From: Streptomyces roseirectus
Lineage (GTDB): Bacteria > Actinomycetota > Actinomycetes > Streptomycetales > Streptomycetaceae
Length of the DNA stretch: 64,000 nucleotides
Assembly (NCBI RefSeq): GCF_014489635.1
Contig: NZ_CP060828.1
Location: forward strand, 4,998,001 to 5,062,000
Direction of reading: 5' to 3'
Positions 26,205-34,992 of this stretch are shown one piece after another. The translations under genes and the position numbers were made by a program. The notes below the pieces were generated by a model that was not told where the DNA came from, searched no databases, and worked only from the letters and a program-made list of their open reading frames with translations. Each line of letters begins with the position of its first letter. Position 1 is the first letter of the stretch.

Positions 26205-27170
26205 TCAGCTCAGCGTGACCTGTCGGTTCGTCAGACCGCCGCGCGCGCGACGCTCGTCGGCGGTCAGCGGGGCGTCCGTGGCCAGGGCCGCCGCCAGGCG
26301 CTCGGCGAACTCGGCGGCGGGCTTCTCGACGTCCTCCGCGCGCACCTCGCTCGGCAGGTCCCAGACCGGCACGGTCAGGCCGTGGGCCCGGAAGGAACCG
26401 ATCAGTCGGGTCCCCTCGCCGAGGCCGGCGGTGCCCGCCGCGTGCAGCCGCGCGAGGGCGTCCAGAAGACGCTCCTCCGGGTGCGGCATGACCCACCTGA
26501 GGTGGTTCTTCTCCGGCGTCTCGCACCAGTACGCGGACTCCACGCCGGCCAGCTTCACCGTCGGGATCACCGCCTCGTTGGCCCGCTCCAGGGACGCCGC
26601 CACGTCGGCCGCCGCGTTCTGGGCGTCCGTCACCCAGAAGTCGAAACCGGTGTGCACAACTGGCTCGAACCCGCCTTCGGGATCCAGCAGGTCCTGGAGC
26701 CGGGGCCCGTCCGTCGGCGCCCTGCGGCCCTGCACCGGGGTCCCCGGCGCGGCCTCCAGCGCGCGCAGCAGGTTGTCCGCGAGGTCGCGGCTCACGTCAC
26801 CGGAGGAGGTGTCGTTCTGCAGGCCGAGCAGGACGGAGCCGTCGTCGCGCCGCAGCGCCGGCCACGCCATCGGGAGCACCGTCGCGAGCGTCACCGAGGG
26901 CACGCCGTCCGGCAGGCCGCCCTTCAGCGTCAGCTCGGCGGTGGCCGCCGGGACCAGCTCCCGCAGCGCGACCCAGTCGCACTCGCCCGCGAGCCCTTCG
27001 AACGGCCGGTGCACCAGCTCCGTGACCGCCTGCGCCGCCGCGCGCCCGTGGCACGCCTTGTAACGCCGGCCGCTGTTGCAGGGGCAGGGCTCCCGCGCCC
27101 CCACGACCGGAATCTCACCAGCGGTCGCCTGAGGCCCCTGGGCCTTGGTCTGGGGTCGCTTCTTGGCCAT
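26205..27170 (-). CDS. SEC-C motif protein (DUF5926-like)
   Basis: A 321-residue cytosolic protein. Near the N-terminus (residues 24-42) lies REPCPCNSGRRYKACHG, the SEC-C zinc-binding motif (CxCx8CH) found at the end of SecA and in many stand-alone proteins. The remainder is mixed alpha/beta with no enzyme motif I recognise, including GFDFWVTDAQNAAADVAASLERANEAVIPTVKL. The basic start MAKKRPQTKAQ suggests nucleic-acid or ribosome contact. Conserved across Streptomyces; function unknown. Confidence 0.78.
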   Translation of the reverse strand: MAKKRPQTKAQGPQATAGEIPVVGAREPCPCNSGRRYKACHGRAAAQAVTELVHRPFEGLAGECDWVALRELVPAATAELTLKGGLPDGVPSVTLATVLPMAWPALRRDDGSVLLGLQNDTSSGDVSRDLADNLLRALEAAPGTPVQGRRAPTDGPRLQDLLDPEGGFEPVVHTGFDFWVTDAQNAAADVAASLERANEAVIPTVKLAGVESAYWCETPEKNHLRWVMPHPEERLLDALARLHAAGTAGLGEGTRLIGSFRAHGLTVPVWDLPSEVRAEDVEKPAAEFAERLAAALATDAPLTADERRARGGLTNRQVTLS

Positions 27171-27477
27171 CGACTGTCTCCCGGTACGGCTCGACTCCTA
27201 CCCGGGGAGCCTAGCCGGTCGGACTGACAGGGCCTGCCTGGTGAAGGGGGTGGGCCTGTGCCGGGGGTCGGGGGCGCGCCGGGGCGTCTCGGGCCGGTGC
27301 CGGTGGCGGGCCTTGCGCCGGGGCGCGGGCTTTCGCGGGGGCGTGCCGGGGCCGGTGCGGGCGGTGAGGCTTGCGCCGGGGTGCTTCGGGCCTGCTCCCG
27401 GCGGGGGTCGCATCGGGGCGTCCCGAGGCCGCTCCCGGCCGTGGTGCCCGCGCGTGCCGCCTCTGGCCCTCCCCGGT
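27171..27477. other. GC-rich leader/spacer with imperfect repeats
   Basis: About 300 bp between two leftward genes, dominated by irregular ccggggcg/gccggtgc motifs (27250-27440). No ORF with coding bias, RNA or clear terminator was recognised; it presumably contains the end of the HATPase transcript and the promoter of the SEC-C gene. Confidence 0.4.
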
Positions 27478-28101
27478 CTACTCCAGGTCGTCGAGGTCGT
27501 CGAAGTCCAGCCCCGCCAGGGACGGGCTCGCCATGCGGGCCGCGAAGTCGCTGTCCCCGCGCGCGTCGGGGTCGTGGACGTCGTTGTGGACGACGACCCA
27601 GACGGTGACCTCGCCGTGGACGTCGTCGCGGACGCCCCAGTCGTGCGCGAGCGTCGAGATGATGTTGAGGCCCCGGCCGCCGTGCGCGGTGACCGAGGGC
27701 GTCGCCGGGGCGGGCCGGGTCGGGCCACCGCCGTCCGTCACCTCCACGAGCAGGCGCCCGCGCGCGTCCACGCGCCAGGCGGCGCGGACGTCGCCGTCGC
27801 CCGCGAGCGCGTCGCCGAGCGGACGGCCGTGCTTGCACGCGTTGCTGAGCAGTTCGGAAAGGATCAGTACGGCGTCGTCGATGACCGCCTCGGAGACCCC
27901 GCCGACGCGGAGCTGGTCCCGCATCCGGTGTCTCGCCTCGCCCACGCCCGCAGGGCCGTGGGCCACGGCCATGCTCGACGACGTGGGCACCTCCTGTGCC
28001 ACCACCAACGCCACCCCCGAGACCTCCTTAGCCCCACGCCACCGAGTGGATGCCCCCTTGGCCTGTACCGGAAACCGGTAGAGGTCCGTCCGCTGACGCA
28101 T
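27478..28101 (-). CDS. HATPase_c anti-sigma-like regulator
   Basis: A 207-residue protein from the ATG at 28101. After a basic N-terminus (RFPVQAKGASTRWRGAKEVSGVALVVAQEVPTSSS) comes the RsbW-like ATPase: N-box ELLSNACKHGRP, G1 VTDGGGPTRP and G2 GGRGLNI. The C-terminus is Asp-rich (DFDDLDDLE). It has no kinase phosphoacceptor domain. Likely a switch protein controlling a sigma factor; its partner is not adjacent. Confidence 0.82.
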   Translation of the reverse strand: MRQRTDLYRFPVQAKGASTRWRGAKEVSGVALVVAQEVPTSSSMAVAHGPAGVGEARHRMRDQLRVGGVSEAVIDDAVLILSELLSNACKHGRPLGDALAGDGDVRAAWRVDARGRLLVEVTDGGGPTRPAPATPSVTAHGGRGLNIISTLAHDWGVRDDVHGEVTVWVVVHNDVHDPDARGDSDFAARMASPSLAGLDFDDLDDLE

Positions 28102-28171
28102 TTCTGACGCCCGTACACGCACCGAACGCGCCGGTGCACTCCCTGTGATGATCAACGCGTTGTGCGGGCGC

Positions 28172-29011
28172 TCAGACCCCGCCGAGGTGCCGCAGCACCG
28201 CCTTCGGCCGGTTCGTGATGATCGCGTCGACCCCCAGCTCCACACACAGGTCGACGTCCGACGACTCGTTGACCGTCCACACGTGCACCTGGTGCCCCGC
28301 CCGCTTCAGCCGGCGCACGTACGCGGGGTGGCTGCGCACGATCCGCATCGACGGCCCCGCGATCCCCACCCCCACCGGCAGCCGCCCGTCGCGCAGGCGC
28401 GGGGAGACGAACTGCATCAGGTACACCGTCGGCAGCGTCGGCGCGGCCGCGCGCACGCGGTGCAGCGACCGCGCCGAGAAGCTCATGATCCGGACGGCCG
28501 ACTCGGCGGGCGCGGGCGGCGCGGCCAGGCCGAACCGGCCGAGCAGGTCGAGCAGGCGCTCCTCCACCTGTCCGGCCCAACGCGTCGGATGCTTCGTCTC
28601 GATCGCCAGCTCCACCGGCCGGCCCGCGTCCGCGACCAGCTCCAGGAGGCGTTCCAGGGTCAGCACGGAGGTGTGCTCCCGGTCCTCCGGGCGGAACTCC
28701 CAGTCGGGCTCCTCCTCGTCGCCCGCCCGCGCGCGTGCGGCCCGCCGCGTCTTCCAGGAGCCGAAGTCCAGGGCGTTCAGCTCGGCCAGCTCCAGCGCGG
28801 AGACCGCCCCGCGCCCGTTGGACGTCCGGTTGACGCGACGGTCGTGCACGCAGACGAGGTGCCCGTCCGCGGTGAGCCGTACGTCGCACTCCAGCGCGTC
28901 CGCGCCGTCCTCGATGGCCTTCCGGTAGGCGGCCAGGGTGTGCTCGGGGGCCTCTTCGGAGGCGCCGCGGTGGGCGACGACCTGGATGTGGTGCTGGCGT
29001 GCGTGGGTCAC
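28172..29011 (-). CDS. Glycerophosphodiester phosphodiesterase
   Basis: A 279-residue GDPD TIM-barrel protein starting at a GTG. VVAHRGASEEAPEHTLAAYRKAIEDGADALECDVRLTADGHLVCVHD contains the catalytic His-Arg pair, the metal-binding Glu and Asp, and the second His of the family; later ELAIETKHP supplies another ligand and VNESSDVDLCVELGVDAIITNRP closes the barrel. It hydrolyses glycerophosphodiesters to glycerol-3-phosphate and an alcohol. No signal peptide is seen, so it is likely cytosolic. Confidence 0.9.
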   Translation of the reverse strand: MTHARQHHIQVVAHRGASEEAPEHTLAAYRKAIEDGADALECDVRLTADGHLVCVHDRRVNRTSNGRGAVSALELAELNALDFGSWKTRRAARARAGDEEEPDWEFRPEDREHTSVLTLERLLELVADAGRPVELAIETKHPTRWAGQVEERLLDLLGRFGLAAPPAPAESAVRIMSFSARSLHRVRAAAPTLPTVYLMQFVSPRLRDGRLPVGVGIAGPSMRIVRSHPAYVRRLKRAGHQVHVWTVNESSDVDLCVELGVDAIITNRPKAVLRHLGGV

Positions 29012-29211
29012 CGCGTCATGGTGCCATCGTCGCGGGGTACGCGAGATCCGGGACGTGCGTCTGAGAACCGTCTGAGAAGCGTCTGAGATGTTCTGACGCG
29101 AGTGACCACCGCCCACAGGCACCGCTTATGGTGCTCTGACGGCCAGTGGGAAAAGCTTGAAGCGTAAGGCAACACGCACACGACAACAGCCGTGGACCGA
29201 GGAGAAGAGCT

Positions 29212-30705
29212 GTGAACACCGAGAACGAGGGCACCGAGGTACCCCCGGCCCCGTCCGCACCCCCCGTGCCGGTGGACTCTCCCACGACGTCCGCCGCTGC
29301 CGCGCCCGAGGCGGCACCGACGACCGAGCTGCCGAAGACGCCGGCCCAGGCTCCGGCATCGGCCCAGGCTCCTGCTCCGGCCCCGGCGGGCGCGCCTGAC
29401 GGGAACTGGCCGCCGCCCGCGCCTGCCGCTGCCCCCGCCGCCTCCCAGGACCGGCCGCAGGACCCGTACGCGGGCGCGCCCACGGCCGTGGACGGCTCCT
29501 GGCCGCCGCCGGTCCCGGCGACCCCGTCGTACGCGGACGGCGGCGCCGGCGCGGGCGGCGCGTGGGGGGCGGCGTACGGGCAGGAGCCCGCGCCCAAGCG
29601 CAAGGGGCGGGGCGGGCTCGTCGCGGCCGTCCTGGTGGCCGCGCTGGTCGCCGGCGGACTCGGCGGCGCGCTCGGCTACACGATGGCCAAGGACAACGAC
29701 GACAACGGCTCGACGACCGTCTCCGCGTCCGACAGCGGCGGCTCGCTCAAGCGCGACGCCGGCACGGTCGCGGGCGTCGCCGCGCGGGCGCTGCCCAGCA
29801 CCGTGACCATCCAGGCCGAGTCCAGCAGTGGCGACGGCGGCACCGGCACCGGCTTCGTCTTCGACACCCAGGGCCACATCGTCACCAACAACCACGTCGT
29901 CGCCGAGGCGGTGGACGGCGGCAAGGTCACGGCGACCTTCCCGAACGGCCGGAAGTACGACGCCGAGGTCGTCGGCCACGCGCAGGGGTACGACGTCGCC
30001 GTCATCAAGCTCAAGAGCGCGCCCTCGGACCTCAAGCCGCTCACGCTCGGCGACTCCGACAAGGTCGCCGTCGGCGACTCCACGATCGCCATCGGCGCGC
30101 CCTTCGGGCTGTCCAACACGGTGACGACCGGCATCATCAGCGCGAAGAACCGTCCCGTCGCCTCCTCGGACGGCTCCGGCAGCAACAACTCGTACATGAG
30201 CGCCCTGCAGACCGACGCCTCGATCAACCCCGGCAACTCCGGCGGGCCCCTGCTCGACGCCCAGGGCAACGTGATCGGCATCAACTCGGCCATCCAGTCC
30301 AGCGGCAGCGGCGGTGGCCTCGGCGGCGGCCAGGCGGGCTCGATCGGCCTCGGCTTCGCCATCCCGATCAACCAGGCCAAGTACGTCGCCCAGCAGCTCA
30401 TCAAGACCGGCCAGCCGGTGTACGCGAAGATCGGCGCCTCCGTCTCCCTCGAAGAGGGCACCGGCGGCGCCAAGATCGCCAACGGCGCCTCCTCCATCGA
30501 GGCGGGCGGCCCCGCCGCCCAGGCCGGCCTCAAGACCGGCGACGTCATCACCAAGCTCGACGACACCGTCATCGACTCCGGCCCCACCCTCATCGGCGAG
30601 ATCTGGACCCACAAGCCCGGCGACCGCGTGACGATCACCTACCAGCGGGGCGGCAAGACCCAGACAGTGGAACTGACCCTGGGCACGCGCACGGGCGACA
30701 GCTGA
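29212..30705 (+). CDS. HtrA/DegP-like membrane-anchored serine protease with PDZ domain
   Basis: A 497-residue S1C protease from a GTG, with a strong gaggagaagag box. A Pro/Ala-rich cytoplasmic region (1-130) is followed by a transmembrane helix (about 135-156). The extracytoplasmic trypsin-like domain has the triad His228 (NNHVVAE), Asp261 (GYDVAVIKL) and Ser343 (NPGNSGGPLL). A PDZ domain (about 400-495) contains AAQAGLKTGDVITKLDD. It degrades or refolds damaged envelope proteins. Proline-rich N-termini of this kind are usual in actinobacterial HtrA proteins. Confidence 0.93.
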   Translation: MNTENEGTEVPPAPSAPPVPVDSPTTSAAAAPEAAPTTELPKTPAQAPASAQAPAPAPAGAPDGNWPPPAPAAAPAASQDRPQDPYAGAPTAVDGSWPPPVPATPSYADGGAGAGGAWGAAYGQEPAPKRKGRGGLVAAVLVAALVAGGLGGALGYTMAKDNDDNGSTTVSASDSGGSLKRDAGTVAGVAARALPSTVTIQAESSSGDGGTGTGFVFDTQGHIVTNNHVVAEAVDGGKVTATFPNGRKYDAEVVGHAQGYDVAVIKLKSAPSDLKPLTLGDSDKVAVGDSTIAIGAPFGLSNTVTTGIISAKNRPVASSDGSGSNNSYMSALQTDASINPGNSGGPLLDAQGNVIGINSAIQSSGSGGGLGGGQAGSIGLGFAIPINQAKYVAQQLIKTGQPVYAKIGASVSLEEGTGGAKIANGASSIEAGGPAAQAGLKTGDVITKLDDTVIDSGPTLIGEIWTHKPGDRVTITYQRGGKTQTVELTLGTRTGDS

Positions 30706-30721
30706 TCACCGGGTAGTTGTT

Positions 30722-30755
30722 GTAAGGGGCGCCCTCAAGGGAGGGCGCCCCTTAC
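30722..30755. terminator. Strong bidirectional hairpin terminator
   Basis: Perfect 14-bp stem GTAAGGGGCGCCCT / AGGGCGCCCCTTAC with a 6-nt loop, lying 17 nt after the HtrA stop and 5 nt before the end of the convergent membrane-protein gene. Confidence 0.85.
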
Positions 30756-30759
30756 GTGT

Positions 30760-31626
30760 TCAGGGCTGGTCGTAGCTGGTGGTGGCCGCGGAGGAGGAAT
30801 CGCCGATCGCGAAGGTCGACGACTCCACCCTCCCGATGTGGACGTCCTGGGACGGGGCCGGTCTCGTGGTGAGGAAGTCGCGCAGGGTGCGGCCGGTGGG
30901 GGCGATGTGAGGGGCGGCGCCGATGAGGAACGCGACGCCCAGGACGACGGCGGCGAGCCGTCCGGCATCGCCGAGCAGGGAGACCAGGGGCGGGACGGTG
31001 ATCAGGAGGAACGCCAGGGTGAAGAAGGCGGGGACGTGTTCGCGGTCCTGCTTCCTGCGGGCGGCCGACCGCTCGTGGAACTCGACGTCCCCTTCGTCGT
31101 TGTGGGCGACGACCTTCCAGCCGGAGATGTCGGGGGAGGAGACGGAGAGCCGCAGCGCCAGGGTCTGACCGCGCTCCAGCTGGGCGATGGTGAAGACCGC
31201 CTCGCCCGTGTCCTGCTCCAGGTCGGGCCGCCGGGCCACCCCCATCTCGCGCTCCGGCGCGGAGGTGGGCACCGCCTCGATGATCTGGGTCCCCGTCGGG
31301 AGCCGGAACCGCAACCGCTCGTCCTTCACGACCCGGTTGCCGGTGTTCTCGACCCGGAACTCGATCGAGCTGAGCCCGTCGATGGTGGTCCCGTTGTAAC
31401 TCAGCCGCAGCCGGCGGCGGATCGCGTCGTCCGTCGAGACCATGGCGTTCTGCACCTCGGCCTCCCACGTGAGCCGCTTCATCGGCTCACGCCGCATCTT
31501 CACGTGCTCGATCGCGACGGTCCCCAGCACACCGACGACCGTCCCCACGACGGCGACGACAAGGTTCTGCTGAAACTCGCTCAGCCCGCCCCCGGCGGCC
31601 TCGACCACCCCGGCGAACGACTCCAT
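30760..31626 (-). CDS. Membrane protein of unknown function
   Basis: A 288-residue protein: N-terminal transmembrane helix (NLVVAVVGTVVGVLGTVAI), a soluble beta-rich domain of about 150 residues (VENTGNRVVKDERLRFRLPTGTQIIEAVPTS resembles an extracellular immunoglobulin-like sandwich), then two helices (VPAFFTLAFLLITVPPLVSLLG and LAAVVLGVAFLIGAAPHIA) and a Ser-rich tail. No catalytic motif recognised. Confidence 0.7.
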   Translation of the reverse strand: MESFAGVVEAAGGGLSEFQQNLVVAVVGTVVGVLGTVAIEHVKMRREPMKRLTWEAEVQNAMVSTDDAIRRRLRLSYNGTTIDGLSSIEFRVENTGNRVVKDERLRFRLPTGTQIIEAVPTSAPEREMGVARRPDLEQDTGEAVFTIAQLERGQTLALRLSVSSPDISGWKVVAHNDEGDVEFHERSAARRKQDREHVPAFFTLAFLLITVPPLVSLLGDAGRLAAVVLGVAFLIGAAPHIAPTGRTLRDFLTTRPAPSQDVHIGRVESSTFAIGDSSSAATTSYDQP

Positions 31627-31762
31627 ACCGCCAACTCCCTCCCGTCGGACAGCGAGGTCACCTTAGCCACTGGTCTCCGGGCGGAAGCGGGGGTTGGGGA
31701 CGAACCTGCGGGACTCCCGCCCCCACCCCGGCCCACGCACTCCACCAAACCCCCGCTGCCGG

Positions 31763-31768
31763 TACGCT
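31763..31768 (+). promoter_or_regulatory. -10 element of tRNA-Ser(UGA)
   Basis: TACGCT, a common Streptomyces -10 hexamer, positioned so that transcription would start near 31775, about 27 nt before the mature tRNA. Confidence 0.5.
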
Positions 31769-31801
31769 GTACCCGCCCCGCCCCAGGTGGGATGCGGGCG
31801 A

Positions 31802-31888
31802 GGTGGGTTGCCCGAGCGGCCTAAGGGAACGGTCTTGAAAACCGTCGTGGCAGCGATGTCACCGTGGGTTCAAATCCCACACCCACCG
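31802..31888 (+). tRNA. tRNA-Ser(UGA)
   Basis: Class II tRNA with a long variable arm. Acceptor GGTGGGT/ACCCACC pairs perfectly, anticodon stem ACGGT/ACCGT holds loop CTTGAAA (anticodon TGA, reading UCA/UCG), T-arm GTGGGTTCAAATCCCAC, discriminator G. CCA is not encoded. Confidence 0.95.
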
Positions 31889-31896
31889 CAGGCCGG

Positions 31897-31929
31897 AAGG
31901 GGTGTTCCTCGGTGTGAGGGGCACCCCTT
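31897..31929. terminator. Terminator after tRNA-Ser(UGA)
   Basis: Stem AAGGGGTG / CACCCCTT (31897-31904, 31922-31929) between the tRNA and the convergent gene ending at 31938. Confidence 0.6.
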
Positions 31930-31937
31930 CGTGGTGT

Positions 31938-32372
31938 TCAGAGTTCGTCGTCGCGGGCGAGGCCCTCCCAGGGGAGGGCGCGGAGGCGTTTGTCCGCGTC
32001 CGTGCCGGACGGGACCTGGGGGGTCGGCTGGAACCAGACGACCGTGAGGGCGGAGCGGTGGAGGCCGGGGTCCAGGGAGGGGGAGACCGGGGACGAGCGG
32101 AAGGAGGCCACGCAGGCCACCGCGGGCAGGATCTCCACGGGCCCGAACGGCCCCTTGGACCCGTCGTCGCGGTACTCGCGCGGCGGATCGATCAAGTGGA
32201 CCGGCGTACGGGGGGATTCGCGTTCCGCGCCCCGCAACAACCCGTTGATCCTCATGTCGTTGACGCGCGCGCAGGGGTAGCCCTCCAGCATGCCCCCGTA
32301 CGTCGAGGAGAGCCGGATGTCGGAGAGCTCGATCGAACGGCCGGACAGGAGGACGACTCGGGTCAGGGACAT
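31938..32372 (-). CDS. Hypothetical protein
   Basis: A 144-residue protein starting MSLTRVVLLSGRSIELSDIRLSSTYGGMLEGYP. Regular beta-strand pattern, no signal peptide, membrane helix or known motif; the middle holds HLIDPPREYRD and the end ALPWEGLARDDEL. Codon bias supports it as a real gene. Conserved-hypothetical class; function not inferred. Confidence 0.65.
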   Translation of the reverse strand: MSLTRVVLLSGRSIELSDIRLSSTYGGMLEGYPCARVNDMRINGLLRGAERESPRTPVHLIDPPREYRDDGSKGPFGPVEILPAVACVASFRSSPVSPSLDPGLHRSALTVVWFQPTPQVPSGTDADKRLRALPWEGLARDDEL

Positions 32373-32503
32373 GGACGGACACCTTAGGCGCGTCGTACGC
32401 CGAAGTCCTCACTTTTACCTACGAAAGCGCTCCTTCGCGCTACCCGGCGCTCCGGTTCACACCGGTATGCGGACGGTCCACACGCGCCCCGGCACAGTCC
32501 GGT

Positions 32504-32941
32504 TCACGCGCCGCCCGCCGCGAACTCCTCGGCCACCGCCGCCAGTTCCGCGTTCGGACGTCCGTCCAGGCCCACCCCGTACGCGTCGATCGCCTCCAAC
32601 GGACCCAGCCCGCCCGCCAACACCCAAAGAAACTCGCCGAGATCACGCGCGACGACCCCGGTATCCCCCTCGGACCCGAGGAACACGACGGGCTGCTCGG
32701 CGAGTTCACGCCCCTCGCGGACCAGCCAGAACGCCGCGTACCCGCCCGTGCCGTCCCGCCCGAACACCCGGAACTCATCCCCGTCCACCTCAGGGTTCCC
32801 GGTCCACGCCCGGAACCACTCCGCGGTCTCCGACGCCGACATGAACCCGTCGAGGGCCATGAAGTCGATGCCGTCGGAGAAGTAGTCGAAGGGGTGCGCC
32901 AGGGCGGCGGCGAGGGGTGCGGGGAAAGGGAGTTCGGCCAT
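32504..32941 (-). CDS. SMI1/KNR4 (SUKH)-like protein
   Basis: A 145-residue protein from the ATG at 32941 (MAELPFPAPL). The segments FRVFGRDGTGGYAAFWLVREG, QPVVFLGSEGDTGVVARDLGEFLWVLAGG and PNAELAAVAEEFA resemble the SUKH/SMI1-KNR4 fold, a family that includes immunity proteins against nucleases and other toxins. No toxin gene is adjacent, so it may be an orphan immunity or housekeeping member. The family call rests on remembered pattern only. Confidence 0.6.
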   Translation of the reverse strand: MAELPFPAPLAAALAHPFDYFSDGIDFMALDGFMSASETAEWFRAWTGNPEVDGDEFRVFGRDGTGGYAAFWLVREGRELAEQPVVFLGSEGDTGVVARDLGEFLWVLAGGLGPLEAIDAYGVGLDGRPNAELAAVAEEFAAGGA

Positions 32942-33206
32942 GCGGGGAAGGGTAGGGGATGGCTGGTGGGCGGGGCGGGGCCGGTGAACGGCTGTCGTCC
33001 GGCTCTGAGCCCGGTGCCGGTGAGCGTTCGGCGTCCGGCCCGTCTGACGGCGACGCGGACGCCGGCACCGGCGAACGACCGCCGCACGCCCCCGCCTTCG
33101 CACCGGCTCCCCCTCAACTGACCGACCCAGTCCCCGCGTTCCCGCCCCCAAGCCCCCGCTCCCGTCCCGCCACTCCACAGTGCCTCTCCCCCAACCACCC
33201 CCGCAC

Positions 33207-34073
33207 TCACCCCTCTTCCCCCCGCCTCCCCGTCAACCGAGCCGCCGAAGCCAGCGTCGAGCGTGCCTCGCGTGGGCTCAGTCCCGTGCGGATCGCGGCC
33301 TCGAACAGGGCTTGTGAGAGGCCGAGGTTGTTCTCGTAGGCGCGGCAAGCGGCCCAGAAGAGGCGGGTGTTGCGCTGCCCTTCGTGGGCCGCGAGGACGA
33401 ACTGGACGAGCCCGTGCCCATGTTGGGAGGCGGGGCCGGTGTGGGAGGAGCGCGGGGGCGGGAGGAGGAGGCGGAGGAGGGCGCGCGGACAGGGCGCCGG
33501 GGGGAGGTGACCGGTGCCGGGAGCCGTCGCGTAGACCCCCCGGTCCGTACGCGAGCCGGGCCCCACGAGGTATCCCCCCGCCCCCCGGATGTCGATGCCG
33601 GGCGCGAGCCGCCCCGCGGAGTTGGGGACGACGACGTCGGACGGCCCGGTGAGCCAGAGGTGGCGCCCGCCTGAGGGCGTGAGGACGACGACCGTCGGCG
33701 GGATCGTGAAGAGGTGGCGCAGCGCCAACTCCCTTAGCGCGGCGGTGGAGTCGGTGTCCCCCTTCGTGTCCAGGTCGACGCCGATGAGGTGGTGCGGCGC
33801 CAGCCCGCAGGCGATGCCGTACCCGGTCGCCCAGGGCGCCATCGCGAACAGCGCGCGGATGCGCGCGGGGTCGGTCGTCGCGTCGTACACGCCGTGCCCG
33901 GGGCGCCCGCACTCGCCGTGGCACGGCGGGGTGCCGGGCGGGTCGAGGCGGTGGGGGGAGCGCAGGGCCGGGAGCTTGGTGCGGGACAAGGGGATGACGG
34001 CCAGGCCGCGTTCGGCGGCCGAGAGCGCGTGGGCGAGGGCCAGTGTCGTGGCCTGCCGGTCGGTGGTGGCCAT
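33207..34073 (-). CDS. Prim-Pol (bifunctional DNA primase/polymerase) domain protein
   Basis: A 288-residue protein from the ATG at 34073. Intact archaeo-eukaryotic primase-polymerase motifs: GVDLDTKGD (catalytic Asp-x-Asp), SGGRHLWLTG (Ser/His motif) and GIDIRGAGGYLVGPGS (third Asp). The Cys/His-rich insert PPCHGECGRPGHG probably binds zinc. The C-terminal part (LVQFVLAAHEGQRNTRLFWAACRAYENN) is the usual helical extension. Such proteins prime or extend DNA and often derive from integrative plasmids or phages; here it stands alone. Confidence 0.85.
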   Translation of the reverse strand: MATTDRQATTLALAHALSAAERGLAVIPLSRTKLPALRSPHRLDPPGTPPCHGECGRPGHGVYDATTDPARIRALFAMAPWATGYGIACGLAPHHLIGVDLDTKGDTDSTAALRELALRHLFTIPPTVVVLTPSGGRHLWLTGPSDVVVPNSAGRLAPGIDIRGAGGYLVGPGSRTDRGVYATAPGTGHLPPAPCPRALLRLLLPPPRSSHTGPASQHGHGLVQFVLAAHEGQRNTRLFWAACRAYENNLGLSQALFEAAIRTGLSPREARSTLASAARLTGRRGEEG

Positions 34074-34443
34074 GCCCCCAGTTTCGCACACCCGTTCGAA
34101 GAACGGGAGGGGGCGCAGTCGCGGAACGGCCCCGAGGACGCCGTCACCGGCCCGCCTGCCGGAACGCTTCACCCCATGCGGCGCACGGAAAACCGCCCCC
34201 GCGACGCGCCCGGGACATGGCTCCTCGCGAAGAACGGTAGTGAAAGGGGTTTATCGACTGGTCATCACGCTTGCGTGCTAATCGTGCCGTCCGGGGTGGT
34301 TCCGCGGGGGTCCGGTGGGCAACTCTGATCTCGCGACGTCGTCACCAATGCCGAGGCGGTCGGCCAACTGCCCCGGAAACAGCCGTAGTTCATGCAAAAC
34401 CCGGCCACAAGCCGGTACGTCTCTTGTTCTCTGGAGGAACAAC
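34074..34443. other. Intergenic region upstream of a small secreted-protein gene
   Basis: About 370 bp between divergent genes. It should carry both promoters; no operator or RNA was confidently recognised. A strong tctggaggaac ribosome-binding site ends it. Confidence 0.4.
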
Positions 34444-34758
34444 ATGGCAAGCATCCGTACCGCCCGCATCGTCGCCGCTGTCTCCGCCCTCCCGCTCGCC
34501 GCCGCTCTCTTCTCCGGCGTCGCGGCGGCGGACAACGGCGGCTTCGCGGACGACGGATCGAACGCGGGCGTCGCCAGCATCATCGGCAGCGGTGTGGCCG
34601 GCGACAACAACGGCAACTCGTCCACCACGCAGCAGAACGCCGTGGGCTCCGGCGCGAGCAACCAGAGCAACACGGCCCAGGTGAACGGCTCCGCGTTCAC
34701 GGCCATCAACCAGGGCAACCACAACGTGCAGGTCACCTTCGCCCCGCTGTGGTGGTGA
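34444..34758 (+). CDS. Small secreted Asn/Gln/Gly-rich protein
   Basis: A 104-residue protein with a perfect ggagg box and a Sec signal peptide (RIVAAVSALPLAAALFSGVAAA). The mature roughly 75 residues are Gly/Asn/Ser/Gln-rich (GDNNGNSSTTQQNAVGSG, NQSNTAQVNGSAFTAINQGN) and end in a hydrophobic VTFAPLWW. No Cys is present, so it is not a disulfide chaplin. The composition recalls surface-active or amyloid-prone streptomycete cell-surface proteins, but I do not recognise it as a rodlin or chaplin. Confidence 0.75.
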   Translation: MASIRTARIVAAVSALPLAAALFSGVAAADNGGFADDGSNAGVASIIGSGVAGDNNGNSSTTQQNAVGSGASNQSNTAQVNGSAFTAINQGNHNVQVTFAPLWW

Positions 34759-34766
34759 CCCCCTGA

Positions 34767-34798
34767 CGGAGGGCCGGCGCACCGGCACCGGCCCTCCG
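34767..34798 (+). terminator. Terminator of the small secreted-protein gene
   Basis: Perfect 11-bp stem CGGAGGGCCGG / CCGGCCCTCCG (34767-34777, 34788-34798) beginning 9 nt after the stop codon. Confidence 0.75.
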
Positions 34799-34942
34799 AC
34801 CGGGTGTGGGGTGTGTTCACTGGGGTGGTAACACGCCTGCGCGGCGAGGCACTTGGGCTTCGCCGCGCAGGCGTTTTCCGCGTGCCCGCACAACGGTGCG
34901 CCCGCACATCGGCGCCGGGTCGTCCTTGACAGTCCACGCCAT

Positions 34943-34957
34943 CTGACGGACAGTCAG
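34943..34957. promoter_or_regulatory. Palindrome upstream of the chsH-like operon
   Basis: CTGACGGACAGTCAG (5-bp arms, 5-nt centre) lies 36 nt before the first start codon and just downstream of a TTGACA (34926-34931) that could be a -35 box. Possible operator for a TetR- or GntR-type regulator; no regulator gene is adjacent. Confidence 0.35.
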
Positions 34958-34992
34958 AAACCTTCTGGAGTGCGGAGGGTGTGGAGGGTGCC

